NCBI GenBank assembly: GCA_900175165.2
Contig: FWWN02000671.1
Location: forward strand, 63,198 to 127,197
Direction: 5' to 3'
DNA from: Rhizomucor pusillus
Lineage: Eukaryota; Mucoromycota; Mucoromycetes; Mucorales; Lichtheimiaceae
Length of the DNA: 64,000 nucleotides
The notes under the pieces are model-generated. The model was not told the DNA's origin, made no database searches, and saw only the letters and a list, made by a program, of their open reading frames with translations. Positions 55,096 to 64,000 of this stretch are shown one piece after another. The translations under genes and the position numbers were made by a program. Positions within the stretch are counted from its first letter, which is position 1; each line of letters begins with the position of its first letter.

Positions 55096-56877
55096 TCATG
55101 CCGCACTTTCCTCCAGACTGGCCTTCTTGTGGCCCAGGAGTGAGGAAAACAGCTCGTCTGACATCTCTTCATGCCAAGTGCCTGCCGGTATAGGAACCAT
55201 GAAATTCTGCAGTTTCTCATGCACATCAAACCTATTCAACGTCACGCGTCAGACCAATTAATATAATTAAATTCTTATCCCAAACTTACCGCAACTTGCG
55301 GTCCTTGCTGGCTTTTCGATCGTATACTCTAGTCTTCTTCTTCTTGACCTCTGTCGCCTTCCGCGCTGCCCACCTCATACCCATAGCTATCGGATCATCT
55401 GTGTCTACCATACGCGCTTCAATAAGTTCTCGCAAAAGCTGCTGATAAAAGTCATTGTCATCAAATATTTCGGCATCGTATCTAGCCAAATGCCGATCCA
55501 CCTTGCTTGATGGGTCTTGCTCTGAAGCTTGCATCTCTTGCTTCTCCTCCTACATCTAGGTTGTTAACATTGATATTTTCATGCCAAATGATTGACAGTG
55601 ATGTTACCTTGCCGAGGATTTTGTATTCTGCGCGCTGCAACTGTGTTCTCTTGATCAAGGATTCCTTGTCGCTAAGTATATTTCCAATTTGTGTCATGAC
55701 ATTCTGATCAAAAGCCTTGAACTTTTTGTTCAAGCGCATGCCAGATGCGGCCTGCACTTTGTTGCTCCATTTTTCCAAAGTCGAGTCACGGAAAGGCACA
55801 AAGACTTGGTTGACTTGAGATATATCGTTCCAGAGTGCATCAATGTATTCATCATCGTCGTCCAAGTGTCTCTTTCGTGTATTAAAGTCGCGGTCGCCGA
55901 GTTGCACAGCATCGTTTTCTTCCAAAAATCCGGTTCGCAGCTCCATCAAATCATCAATTGCGTCCCTAAGCTCGCTCTTGACAGCATCCAAGTCTGGCTC
56001 GATACCTTCCGCTTGGGCCAAAAAGTCGGGCCATACATCGTGCTATACATTTTCCTTAGCAAACCAATCGATATCAGCAGAATTTACGGTGCACATACCT
56101 GTGGAAGCTGGTTTGCCAGTTCAACAGATTTGTGGATACGAATACGACTTTCCAAAAAGTTCTCCCACAAGGTGATCTGTTGACGAACATGCTGGCCCTT
56201 TTCGATATCGCTCTGAGCACTGGCGGACATTCTGGAGATCATATCCTTTTCTTCCTGCTGGATCCTCAAGAGCTCTTGTTTGATCTCTGCATTTTTCTCG
56301 TTATCTTGCGCTTCATCGTCGTCTTCATCCTCCTCTTGCTCGCTGTTATCCTCAGCTTCTGATCCACTTTGTTGATCCTCCTCCTCTTCTTCTTGTTCGC
56401 TTTCCCCTTCTTTGTCAGATTCATTTTCAACATCTTCTATTTCGTCGAAAGCATCCGGCTGCTCATCCTCGTCGTCTTCTTGTTCTTCCCCAGATGAATA
56501 GATATCTTTTCGGCTGGTACGCTGTCCAGCATACCGGGGATCGTCGAGAATGAACTCTTGCTGCTTGCGTAGAGAGCTTCGGCCCACTTGCACGTAGTGA
56601 TCTCGACCAGTGTCATCGTCAGCCTGAGCGTCGTCTTCGCTTTCCAAGGCTCGATCGTTTATTGGTTCCGTAAGATCCTCTGGATCGTAGTCTACAGACA
56701 AGAGGGATCGATGCCGATCAGCAACCTGCCCTGCAACAATTGATTTTCTTTCTTAGCAGCATACCTTTGGGTGCAGTCAAATCGAGATCAGCAATCTCGT
56801 CAGCAAGCGTTTTCTCTGCATGAAATTCAGTTAGACCAAGTATTTTTGGGTATAGCTATTATAAACATACTCGGCAT
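55096..56877 (-). CDS. BFR2: Bfr2/AATF ribosome biogenesis factor
   Basis: Six exons, about 493 residues: 56877-56871 (7 nt), 56815-56765, 56691-56099, 56042-55608, 55549-55290, 55231-55096. Nucleolar SSU processome protein (Bfr2 in yeast, AATF/Che-1 in animals). The N-terminus [20 protein letters not shown] spans three exons. A long acidic Glu/Asp stretch (about residues 75-140) precedes the AATF/TRAUB core: [40 protein letters not shown], and [20 protein letters not shown]. The C-terminal TRAUB part has [18 protein letters not shown] and ends with [20 protein letters not shown] before SSLLGHKK. All introns are GT-AG; the 7-nt first exon (ATGCCGA) is needed to keep the conserved start. Confidence 0.93.
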
Positions 56878-57437
56878 TCTCGAGGTGAGCGAAGCGAGGG
56901 AGCCTGACTATGAAAAAAGCTGCCCAGAAAAATCCTGCAGGTTCATCCTGCGCCATTCAATTGCAGTCACAACCCGAAGATTCGTGCGCGGCTCAGGATG
57001 TCAGCTCGGGCGCTCCATTGTAGACGATCAATAGAAAAATTTGCAATACTCGTGACGAGATCTAGAGCTATACATGCACTTCCATCATATTCATCAAGTA
57101 AAATGATGTTTGTTTACGAACGAAATGCGTAAGAAGTATTTATTTCAGTGCATGGATCAGGAGCAAATTTATAAAGAAGGATATTATACTTTATGAGGGG
57201 GGTCCTAATAAGTATATATGCCTTTCAAATATCAGCATGTTTACTATAAACTTGTCTACAAAAAAGGGCCGTCAATAATACTTCTCTAACATAATATCAT
57301 ATTGTTCCAGCTTTCTTAAGTTGAAATTGCTCACTAATAGCAAACTGTACCATGTGCTTTAAGAGCGAATATCGATATCAGTAACCGAATGAATTAGTTT
57401 CACCGAGTCGAATACGCAGAGAATTTATTGATGTCAG

Positions 57438-57471
57438 CATAGTCAAGGAGTCAACATAGTCAAGGACTCGA
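57438..57471. repeat. 17-bp imperfect tandem duplication
   Basis: Two adjacent 17-bp units starting with catagtcaagga, matching at 15 of 17 positions. No link to a gene is visible. Confidence 0.7.
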
Positions 57472-58354
57472 CCATCTGCACTACCCAGTGTCATCTCTAT
57501 TATATCAATGACGCTTTATCATATTGATGGGTTCCACCGTGGTCGATCTTCTTCCTGTGAAAACCATCCGACAATAATAATAATGAACCGCCTGGACTAT
57601 GTGTGGTTCCTGGGTTACATATAGGCAAGTTTCTGCCAGTTGAAACGAAACAGTGAACTACTTGTTTTCAATCAGGATTTCAACTGCACGGCAATAAAAT
57701 CGACCTTAACTCCATTTCCACGATGTGATCCAATTTATTCTGACAACATTACTATCCTGTTGAGTTGACTCAAATTGGATAAAATGGCTCACATTCATGA
57801 TGAATAAACAACTCATGCGTAGAATTCAGATGGTGTTCCAATTCACAAGTCGTCCTTTGTACAGCAGACTGTGATAGAAGAAAGAATACAGCATTGGATG
57901 ATCCTGTTGGACAATAAAGAGAAAACCTAAAGTTCCAGCAATAATTCCACCGAAAAAATCAGAATGCAGTCATGATATATTGATCTTCAAGTTCAGCGCC
58001 AAAACGGAACAGGATGGAGCTCTTGATAGAAGATTATTTTCTAGAATGACAATGCCACATTCTCCAGGAGGTAACACTCAGAGTTGAGGGTAACATTTGT
58101 ACGCTGTGATCTGCCTAGGCTATGTGTGCTAAAATGTCAAAGGATGGTGCTTAACGTCTAATTTGCACCATGTTGATCACGCGACAATGGGCTTCTTACT
58201 CCTGAAAGGTATTATGCCATATGCGGAGGGAAAAGATTGATCCGACAAAGCAGTTACCTTGGCCTTGAAGCATGCTATTTATAATTCGCCAAGCAAAATC
58301 CAGTATCCGCATTCGGATGCATATTTTTCGTGCAACTGCAAAAAAAGAAAAACG

Positions 58355-58362
58355 TATAAAAA
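58355..58362 (+). promoter_or_regulatory. TATA box of CYSTM gene
   Basis: TATAAAAA, 56 bp before the ATG at 58419, followed by a CT-rich stretch. TATA-containing promoters suit stress-inducible genes. Confidence 0.55.
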
Positions 58363-58418
58363 AGCAGAAATTTTCCCTTTTTCATCTCGTTCTATTCATA
58401 CAAGTCTCTTGAATTACT

Positions 58419-58736
58419 ATGAATCAGCAGCAATATTACCCTCCTCCACCGCAACAATCTTATCAACAACCCCCTCCTCCGCAAGGTACGCAAACTGATA
58501 TTCTTGATCTGATCTGCTGTTTTCTGATTTAAGACTCATATCTTTTCTTTTTTCTGCAAGGTTACTACCAGCCTCAGCCGGCGCCACAACCCGTCTATTA
58601 CCAGCAAGCGCCACCGCAAAAGTCTTCCGGGTCTAGCGGATGCCTGGGCTGCCTCACAGGATGCTTGGTTTGCTGTGCACTTGAAGAGCTATGCTGCTGC
58701 TGCACTGAGGAGGCTTGCGAAGCCTGCCTTTGTTAA
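58419..58736 (+). CDS. CYSTM-domain protein (Cys-rich membrane module)
   Basis: Two exons (58419-58485, 58561-58736), 80 residues. A Gln/Pro/Tyr-rich head (MNQQQYYPPPPQQSYQQ) leads to a Cys-rich C-terminal module, GCLGCLTGCLVCCALEELCC followed by CCTEEACEACLC. This is the CYSTM layout: a tail-anchored Cys-rich helix found in fungi and plants and linked to stress and metal resistance. The protein is probably membrane-associated through this module, possibly S-acylated. The TATA box upstream and small size agree with a stress-responsive gene. The exon junction (CAA G|GT TAC) is GT-AG. Confidence 0.85.
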
Positions 58737-59007
58737 TTCATAGATCGATCGATCGATCACCGTTCTCGTTGCTTTTACTACTCTTTCTTTGTACTGTATA
58801 GCATCTCTACGTATATCAAAACATTCTATTCATCCCCGCCCCATTTTATTTTCTGTAACAGCATACTTTTCATCATGTATTGCCTGCCCTTTGATTAATA
58901 CATAAACGAGGACATCCATCGGCAAACTGCTTTCAAACCAGGAACGATTTATTTTTAGAATGCATAAATAATGGGATGGGAAAGGAGGATATGAACAGAG
59001 TGTGATC

Positions 59008-59421
59008 TCATACACAATGCGATGCGAACCATTGGTTCAATTGCCTATATCTATAATCGCATCGTCTTAAGCGCTGCGGAGTCATTTGTTTCTCTTTTTC
59101 TTGACTGTTGAAAGACAGGCAGTCTTCATCAATTGGCGTAAGCAAAGGCGTCTCGATTTCGTCATCTTCTGTATCGCTATCTTCACTATCGGTTTCGTGC
59201 ACTTCTTCAATGTAAAATCGCTTGAATGAAGGTGACAACAATGGGTTTCTTTTCGTATTTGAATAGAAAGGCACTTGATTGCTATCAGTAGCCGGCAACT
59301 GTCGTCGCATAGGAACCCAATGTGTAGCAACAAAGGGATCTATCGTTGAGTGGTCTCGTTTTGTTTTAACAATGTAATACGGTGGCAAGCAGAGCATCGA
59401 GGTGCTAGACTGATCCATCAT
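59008..59421 (-). CDS. Orphan protein, 137 aa
   Basis: Intronless ORF with two candidate ATGs (MMDQ). I do not recognise it. It has a central KRFYIEEVHETDSEDSDTED patch (acidic, Ser-rich, a likely CK2-type phosphosite cluster) and a basic tail (RLRRCDYRYRQLNQW). No signal peptide or membrane segment. It lies between CYSTM (convergent) and the permease gene on the same strand, so a real short gene is plausible, but no independent support exists. Confidence 0.5.
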   Translation of the reverse strand: MMDQSSTSMLCLPPYYIVKTKRDHSTIDPFVATHWVPMRRQLPATDSNQVPFYSNTKRNPLLSPSFKRFYIEEVHETDSEDSDTEDDEIETPLLTPIDEDCLSFNSQEKEKQMTPQRLRRCDYRYRQLNQWFASHCV

Positions 59422-59626
59422 TATTGTGAGCGTGTTTTATGCAAAGTGGGGAAGACGAAAAGGAGTAGGAAGATGGAAAGGAAGTAGGGCATGGCTTTAA
59501 ATACAAATAAATTATATGATATATACCATTGTTGTTTTTTCTATGGGCATTGTTGTTATGCTCACTATCGCACTGTTTTCCTCTCAGTTGGGGTACCCCA
59601 ACATTGCAGTAAAGCGTGCGCGCAGT

Positions 59627-61697
59627 TTAGCGCAAATAGATAAACCAAAGTTCGCCGATTGCCACCGCCGCAGCTCCCGTTGCGATGATAGGCAACAGCA
59701 ACAGATTCCACTTTAAGAATTGGAAGTAACCCAATGTATAGATACCTTTTGTCTTTAGAATATGGTCAAACCTAGAGATGAAGCGTATGAATTTCAGCTT
59801 GTAAGATGAAAAAAGAAGAGTGATTCTTACATGATACCGGCCAGACTTCCCACAAGTGTCAAACAAGCACCAAGGTTACTTCCAATAACTAAACCAAGCA
59901 CGGCTGCTTGCGTGATGACGTCTCCGGTCTGTGAATGCGCAAAGTTTGGATGTTGCAAGACTCTTGTCAGCAGAATTGTCATCGGCAGGTTGTTTAGAAA
60001 CTGGCAGACGATGATTGATATCACCATCACGCTAAATACCGTGACCGCGTAGTTGGGAGTCACCGTATTCAATGCACTTGCAAAGATGCCGATAAACCCA
60101 ACTTCAGACAAGCATTCAACCAGCATAAACATACAGATGGCAAAAGGAAGAATCTTCCATGGCATACGCGCGATAACGGCCGTTGATGTGGGAAACTGCT
60201 CTTGGAGCCGGCGGATCGTCTTGAATCTTCCAGGTTTTACAGATTTGGCAATTGACGACGATGTCGTCGTTTCTTGCTTCTGCAGTTCATCCGGTGTAGG
60301 AGTAGCTAACGTTCTTTTTCGCAATCGTAAATCTTCAAGATTGGTGGTATTGGCAGGGGGCGAAGGTGTTTTCGACGATGATGGCTCTGCCGCTGGTGCT
60401 GCTTCAATGACAGTGCTCCCGCTAGGTGCCGGCGTGGATGGACCGTTATTTTCTGGGAGTGGCATGAAATCCACCGATCCCAAAATACTCATATCGATGA
60501 ATTCACTGGCTCGTTCTTTATCTTCGTCTTCATCTTCGTCGCTGCTACCACTGCTGTTCAATGGTTTTGACAGAGGCGCAGGAGTTGGGACCGATAAAGT
60601 CTGTGACAATGCATCGTCTCGTCTGACGACTTCCAGAGGTGGCTGCAACCGTTTCCGTCGGCTTTGGATCGCACTTTTTATGGGCAAATCATGCCAGAGA
60701 TCGTGCAGTAACATGACCACCGCAAATGGCATCGTGACCATCCACACCGAGACGCCGTGCACAAAGGATGTGCCCACAAGTGTTGCGAGGCAGACACCTA
60801 GCAAGCATAATCCAAATATTGCGCCAGTCTCATCGATGAGCACAGAGGCAGGATCGGCATCGGGAGGATGGATCACCCGTGGAAGATAGCGCTGGCTTTT
60901 AAAGATCACACGGAGAAGGATGTATGCTATACCCAAGCACACGAATGTAGGGATGAGCATCCAAGCAGAGTATTCAATGAATGTCAGGTTGAATGCTCCA
61001 GCGACGACAACGTTGGTTGGATTGCCGATATATAAAGCCATGGAAGCTGCATTGTTCTTTTCAGTATGGTTGCACGGCGTTCGACTGCAAATTGTATTTA
61101 CCAATATTTGCTGTTGTAAACTCGCTCATCAGGAAAGCAGTTGGCTCAATATCAGATACACGTGTAAAGTATGAGAGGAATGCCGTTCCTGTCAGGACAA
61201 CTACATCGTTGCTAGCCAGCCCGCTGATAAGACTTGTCAGCATAAAGAACAAGGTAAATGCAAGGGTGCCTCGGTTTCCAGCACGTCGAGAAACCCAAAA
61301 CGCAGAAAATTGAAACAATCCAGTCATGTCCAGTGATATACAAATGTATGCCTGCCGACATATGAAAGATATCATCTCGTCAGAAAGATCCACATCGCAG
61401 TAATACTTTTGCTTGCAAAGTTACCAGTGAGTAAAATAAGAGCATTATGGCGTACGGCTGTACACCTAGATTGGTGCCGAGAAATCCGTCACGCAAAGTC
61501 GTGCCTGTCATGGCCTGGCTTGCCAGAAGGATAATGACGCCTAGCAGCGGCACCGTTGCCAAGTCCAATGGAACTGGTATTCGAAACACCTTAAGGCGAA
61601 CGGGGCGAATAACAAACACAATTACAACTAAAAATACGGCGAGAGCCACCCATGAATGAGCATTCAGCTCATCCCGGTCGCGCCGATCCAGTTCCAT
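59627..61697 (-). CDS. ArsB/NhaD-type ion permease
   Basis: Four exons, 627 residues: 61697-61425, 61351-61102, 61046-59831, 59771-59627. Member of the ion transporter superfamily (ArsB, DASS, P-protein type). About eleven membrane segments: WVALAVFLVVIVFVIRPV, LATVPLLGVIILLASQAM, then FTLFFMLTSLISGLASNDVV (the hairpin with the conserved SNDVV) and the second GNPTNVVVAGAFN motif, both signatures of the family. A cytosolic Ser/Pro/acidic linker (about residues 290-430) separates the two halves. The second half shows PFAICMFMLVECLSEVGF, MVISIIVCQFLNNLPMTILL and VIGSNLGACLTLVGSLAGI, mirroring the first hairpin. Substrate could be arsenite, citrate, sulfate or Na+/H+; sequence alone does not decide. 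Start is the first Met in MELDRRDRDELN. Confidence 0.88.
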
Positions 61698-61820
61698 TAC
61701 GAGCTCATGCAAGCACAGGAAAGAAGAAAAAGAGGAACATTCTTCAAAGCAGGAGGTTTCGGATCAAAAAAAATAATGCTGTACATGCATTTCGGGGGAG
61801 AACAGGAACTCAATTTTCTG

Positions 61821-63385
61821 TTAATGACGAGTGAGGTCCATGCAAGCTTCTCTAACGAGTAACTCGAACTCGGGTGCAAACTGTTCGCATATGCTGGCCG
61901 CTAAGCGTGGATATTTGGGATGTTCGTCCGCCAGCACCGAGATATTGATTTTGCCGTTATACGATACGAGTCCGATTGCTAAACAACCCTTGCCACTCTG
62001 CGGTGGCAACACACGAAAATCAGAAATCACTTGTCCCCCAAACACAACAGGGCGTGTAGGGCCTGGCAAATTCGTAAGGACTGCGTGTGGAATATCGGCT
62101 AATCTGTCCACCGATCTGTTCATAAGATTTACCAATCCAGGCACTCGGGCCAGCACACGTTGTGCGAACCATTCGTACATAAGACTCGGCATTTTTGACG
62201 CTTTGATCGCGAGCATTTCGCGCCAAACTTGACGGAACAAGGTTTTTGTCGAGATTTCTTCCATCGAAAACCATCCCCAGGTTGCACTTACAATGTTTTG
62301 GAAACTACAGTCGTCTCGGCTACGTTGTGACATAGGTATGAGCAAACAGACGTGTTTGTCTTTCCTGAGATTCTGCTGTTCCAGATAATCCTTGATACAC
62401 CGCGTCACAACAAGTACCATGATGTCATTGATGGCACCTTGCCCCAATGCTCGCTGGACAAGCCTAATGTCCTTAATACGAATAGGCTCTGACCATGCAA
62501 TTTGTTTTCTGAAAGCCTGCAGTCCATCGTAGTAAAGGTCGTGATGATGTGACCAACGTCTAGGTAGTATGCAATAAAGAAACACCCAGAAATCATGGAT
62601 GAGCGTTCGCAAGAGTGCTTGTCCTTCTATGCAAAGCGCAATAACGCATTGCAGCCAATGTGGCAACAGCAGCCAAATAGGATCCGGTATGCTATCGTGC
62701 CTTCTATACTGCTGCTGCTTTTTTCTCCTAGGAGAGCCTGCAGCGTACTTGTCGTTGTTGCTATTATCTGTTTTCTCGTGATCATGAAATTTATGATGAC
62801 GATTATGGTGGTTATCGTCTTCGTCACTTGAATGTAATTCTTTTCCTCCGTCAGCGCTGCGATGTGTGATATCCCAGAGGCTGGATATAAAGCTATACCC
62901 ATCCGCCAAACAATGATGCGCTTTCCAGAAAAATGCGCAGCGTTCACCGTCGAGTCCGGAGATAGCATGAAGTTCCCATAACGGCTTAGAGTATACGAAC
63001 GGACGTGATATCTATTTTTATTTTGATGGATGTAAAGTTGAGTTATCGTCCGGAAAAGGATGATCAAGTATGTTACCTGATCAGCTACGTAGTCTTGCAA
63101 AGCTTGCTCCGTAGGTTCTTTTAATTGATGGTGCATAACATTCATGCGCGGCTCCCATCCACGTGCAGGCGTCCACTCGGCAGTGTTGATCAACGATGCA
63201 TTGGCGGGCACCATTGCATATCTAGGAAACCGATCACACAACTCGTTGATTGACTGATAAACTCGTCGTGAATCCAGCCTCTTCTCAAACATCCAGAGTC
63301 CAGAAACCGTCATTAACCGTCGTGGATGCTCAACACGCAGCCAGAAATCATCCAACCCTGAGAGGAACCCTTCTTGCTCGTCCAT
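61821..63385 (-). CDS. WS/DGAT-type acyltransferase (wax ester synthase/diacylglycerol acyltransferase)
   Basis: Two exons (63385-63077, 63011-61821), 499 residues. The family forms wax esters or triacylglycerols from acyl-CoA. The catalytic HHxxxDG motif is intact as KAHHCLADGYSF in exon 2, preceded by PLWELHAISGLDGERCAFFW. The last third contains the conserved DUF1298-like part: ARVPGLVNLMNRSV, AVLTNLPGPTRPVVFGGQ and LAIGLVSYNGKINISVLAD. A His/Asp/Lys-rich, presumably disordered insert of about 50 residues follows the catalytic motif, and hydrophobic stretches (LLLPHWLQCVIALCIEGQA) sit between the halves. It lies 123 bp upstream of the ArsB-like gene on the same strand. WS/DGAT enzymes are common in bacteria and plants and less often noted in fungi. 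Confidence 0.87.
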
Positions 63386-63634
63386 TGCAGAGTGTTATCG
63401 GAAAAGGAAGAAGCTTAGCTAAATACCCGGCCATTTCCCCTGCATCTATGTTTGGAAACCCTTGTTTCGAACAAATCTTGCTAACGTTCTCGATATTTGC
63501 CCATGCGTCCGGAAGAAGCATCCGTGTACAGCATTCGTACACAAATTCAATACATATTATGCGTAGAATGAAACCAGTTTTATTTACATATATCATAAAG
63601 CTGCAAACTTACAGTGAAAAGTGTAAGGTGCAAA

Positions 63635-64000
63635 TCATGCAAACTTATTATAATATCCTGAGCATACCCAGTAATGAGTTTCTGCATTTGCATCAATACC
63701 CGAAGGTGGGAGTTTGGAAATTGTGGCCAGACTAGAAAACATTGTAGCTTTGCGGCTTGCAAAAGCTTGACTTCGCAGGATGCCGCGACGAGTCATGTTT
63801 TCAAGGAGTTCCTTCAATTCTGCAAACGTCAACAGGTCTTGCATAGGCCTATGCAACGCACGTTCCGTGATGCCCGGTCGCTGCATGACTTGCTGGAAAA
63901 TATTCTCTTCGCAGCTGGCAAGAACAGCTGTGGTAACGTTGCCTGTTATGCTATTCCACATCCGAGGATCAAGGACGTCTTGTTTACAGACTTTATTGAT
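63635..64000 (-). CDS. C-terminal fragment of a TFIIIC-type subunit (Tfc3/GTF3C1-like), 5' part outside window
   Basis: Reads in from the window edge to a stop at 63635. The segment DPRMWNSITGNVTTAVLASC, FQQVMQRPGITERALHRPMQ and LLTFAELKELLENMTRRGIL matches the pattern of the last winged-helix region of the large TFIIIC subunit (B-block-binding factor): P-x-W, a dG-like turn, a helix with RPGI, and an ELL...G-I end. Function would be recruitment of RNA polymerase III. The extreme 3' end is uncertain: splicing from a GT at ...ETHYW to an AG near 63601 gives the tail LYDICK and a stop at 63580 instead. The family call is by eye. Confidence 0.5.
   Translation of the reverse strand: MNKVCKQDVLDPRMWNSITGNVTTAVLASCEENIFQQVMQRPGITERALHRPMQDLLTFAELKELLENMTRRGILRSQAFASRKATMFSSLATISKLPPSGIDANAETHYWVCSGYYNKFA

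Larger units (their letters stand above)
56878..58418. other. AT-rich intergenic region with decayed sequence
   Basis: No intact gene. A 17-bp imperfect tandem repeat (catagtcaagga motif) lies at 57438-57471. The minus strand at about 57785-57890 reads open for 34 codons, and about 57690-57745 for 18 more in another frame, suggesting an old coding or transposon relic too degraded to name. A TATA box for the CYSTM gene is at 58355-58362. Confidence 0.45.

Noticed and set aside
60053..60889. 278-codon plus-strand ORF opposite the ArsB-like permease
   Set aside because: Antisense of the Ser/acidic linker; no domain.
1..64000. tRNA, rRNA, CRISPR arrays, prophage or operon-type defence systems
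   Set aside because: I looked for tRNA T-loop motifs, regular repeat-spacer patterns and prokaryotic cassettes and saw none; the window is eukaryotic.

Overview
This window is nuclear DNA from a filamentous fungus. The genes are dense and carry many short introns (about 50-100 bp, GT-AG with occasional GC-AG). There are spliced genes for velvet regulators, a Skt5-type chitin synthase regulator, NF-YB/Hap3, Got1, Bfr2 and ribosomal protein uL13. The regulators are rich in Gln, Asn, Ser and Ala runs. Together with the protein styles seen (an atypical GATA-like zinc protein, a fucosyltransferase-like enzyme and a lineage-specific nuclease-like protein), this points to Mucoromycota, probably Mucorales. 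That placement is an inference from gene content; no marker sequence proves it.

Layout. 0-5 kb: a decayed Tc1/mariner transposase, a ten-exon unrecognised gene with a PD-(D/E)xK-like signature, and two copies of a 28-bp possible transposon end. 5-13 kb: a Ser-rich orphan protein, a poly-Q velvet factor and a coiled-coil protein. 13-20 kb: uL13, a ZIP metal transporter, a 7TM-RGS fusion, and NF-YB divergent from a small mitochondrial membrane protein. 20-26 kb: three tandem GPI-type aspartic proteases. 26-36 kb: a fucosyltransferase-like enzyme, a second velvet factor, a TBC RabGAP and a START-domain protein. 36-49 kb: a long gene-free stretch, a GATA-like zinc protein, TMEM14, a Skt5-like protein and a Bre4/ArAE-type membrane transporter. 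49-57 kb: an NDT80/PhoG-domain factor, Got1 and Bfr2/AATF. 57-64 kb: a decayed region, a CYSTM protein, a small orphan, an ArsB-like permease, a WS/DGAT acyltransferase and the C-terminal end of a TFIIIC-like subunit.

Function. The genes do not form one pathway. Several touch cell-surface biology: the GPI proteases, the Skt5-like chitin synthase regulator, the fucosyltransferase-like enzyme, and the secretory factors Got1 and the RabGAP. Others are developmental or environmental regulators (two velvet factors, NDT80-like, NF-YB, GATA-like, 7TM-RGS). I see no CRISPR array, phage, operon-type defence system, rRNA or tRNA. The best candidates for something undescribed are the PD-(D/E)xK-like orphan gene, the 7TM-RGS fusion and the atypical zinc protein. 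All exon models were built by eye from splice consensus and reading-frame continuity.
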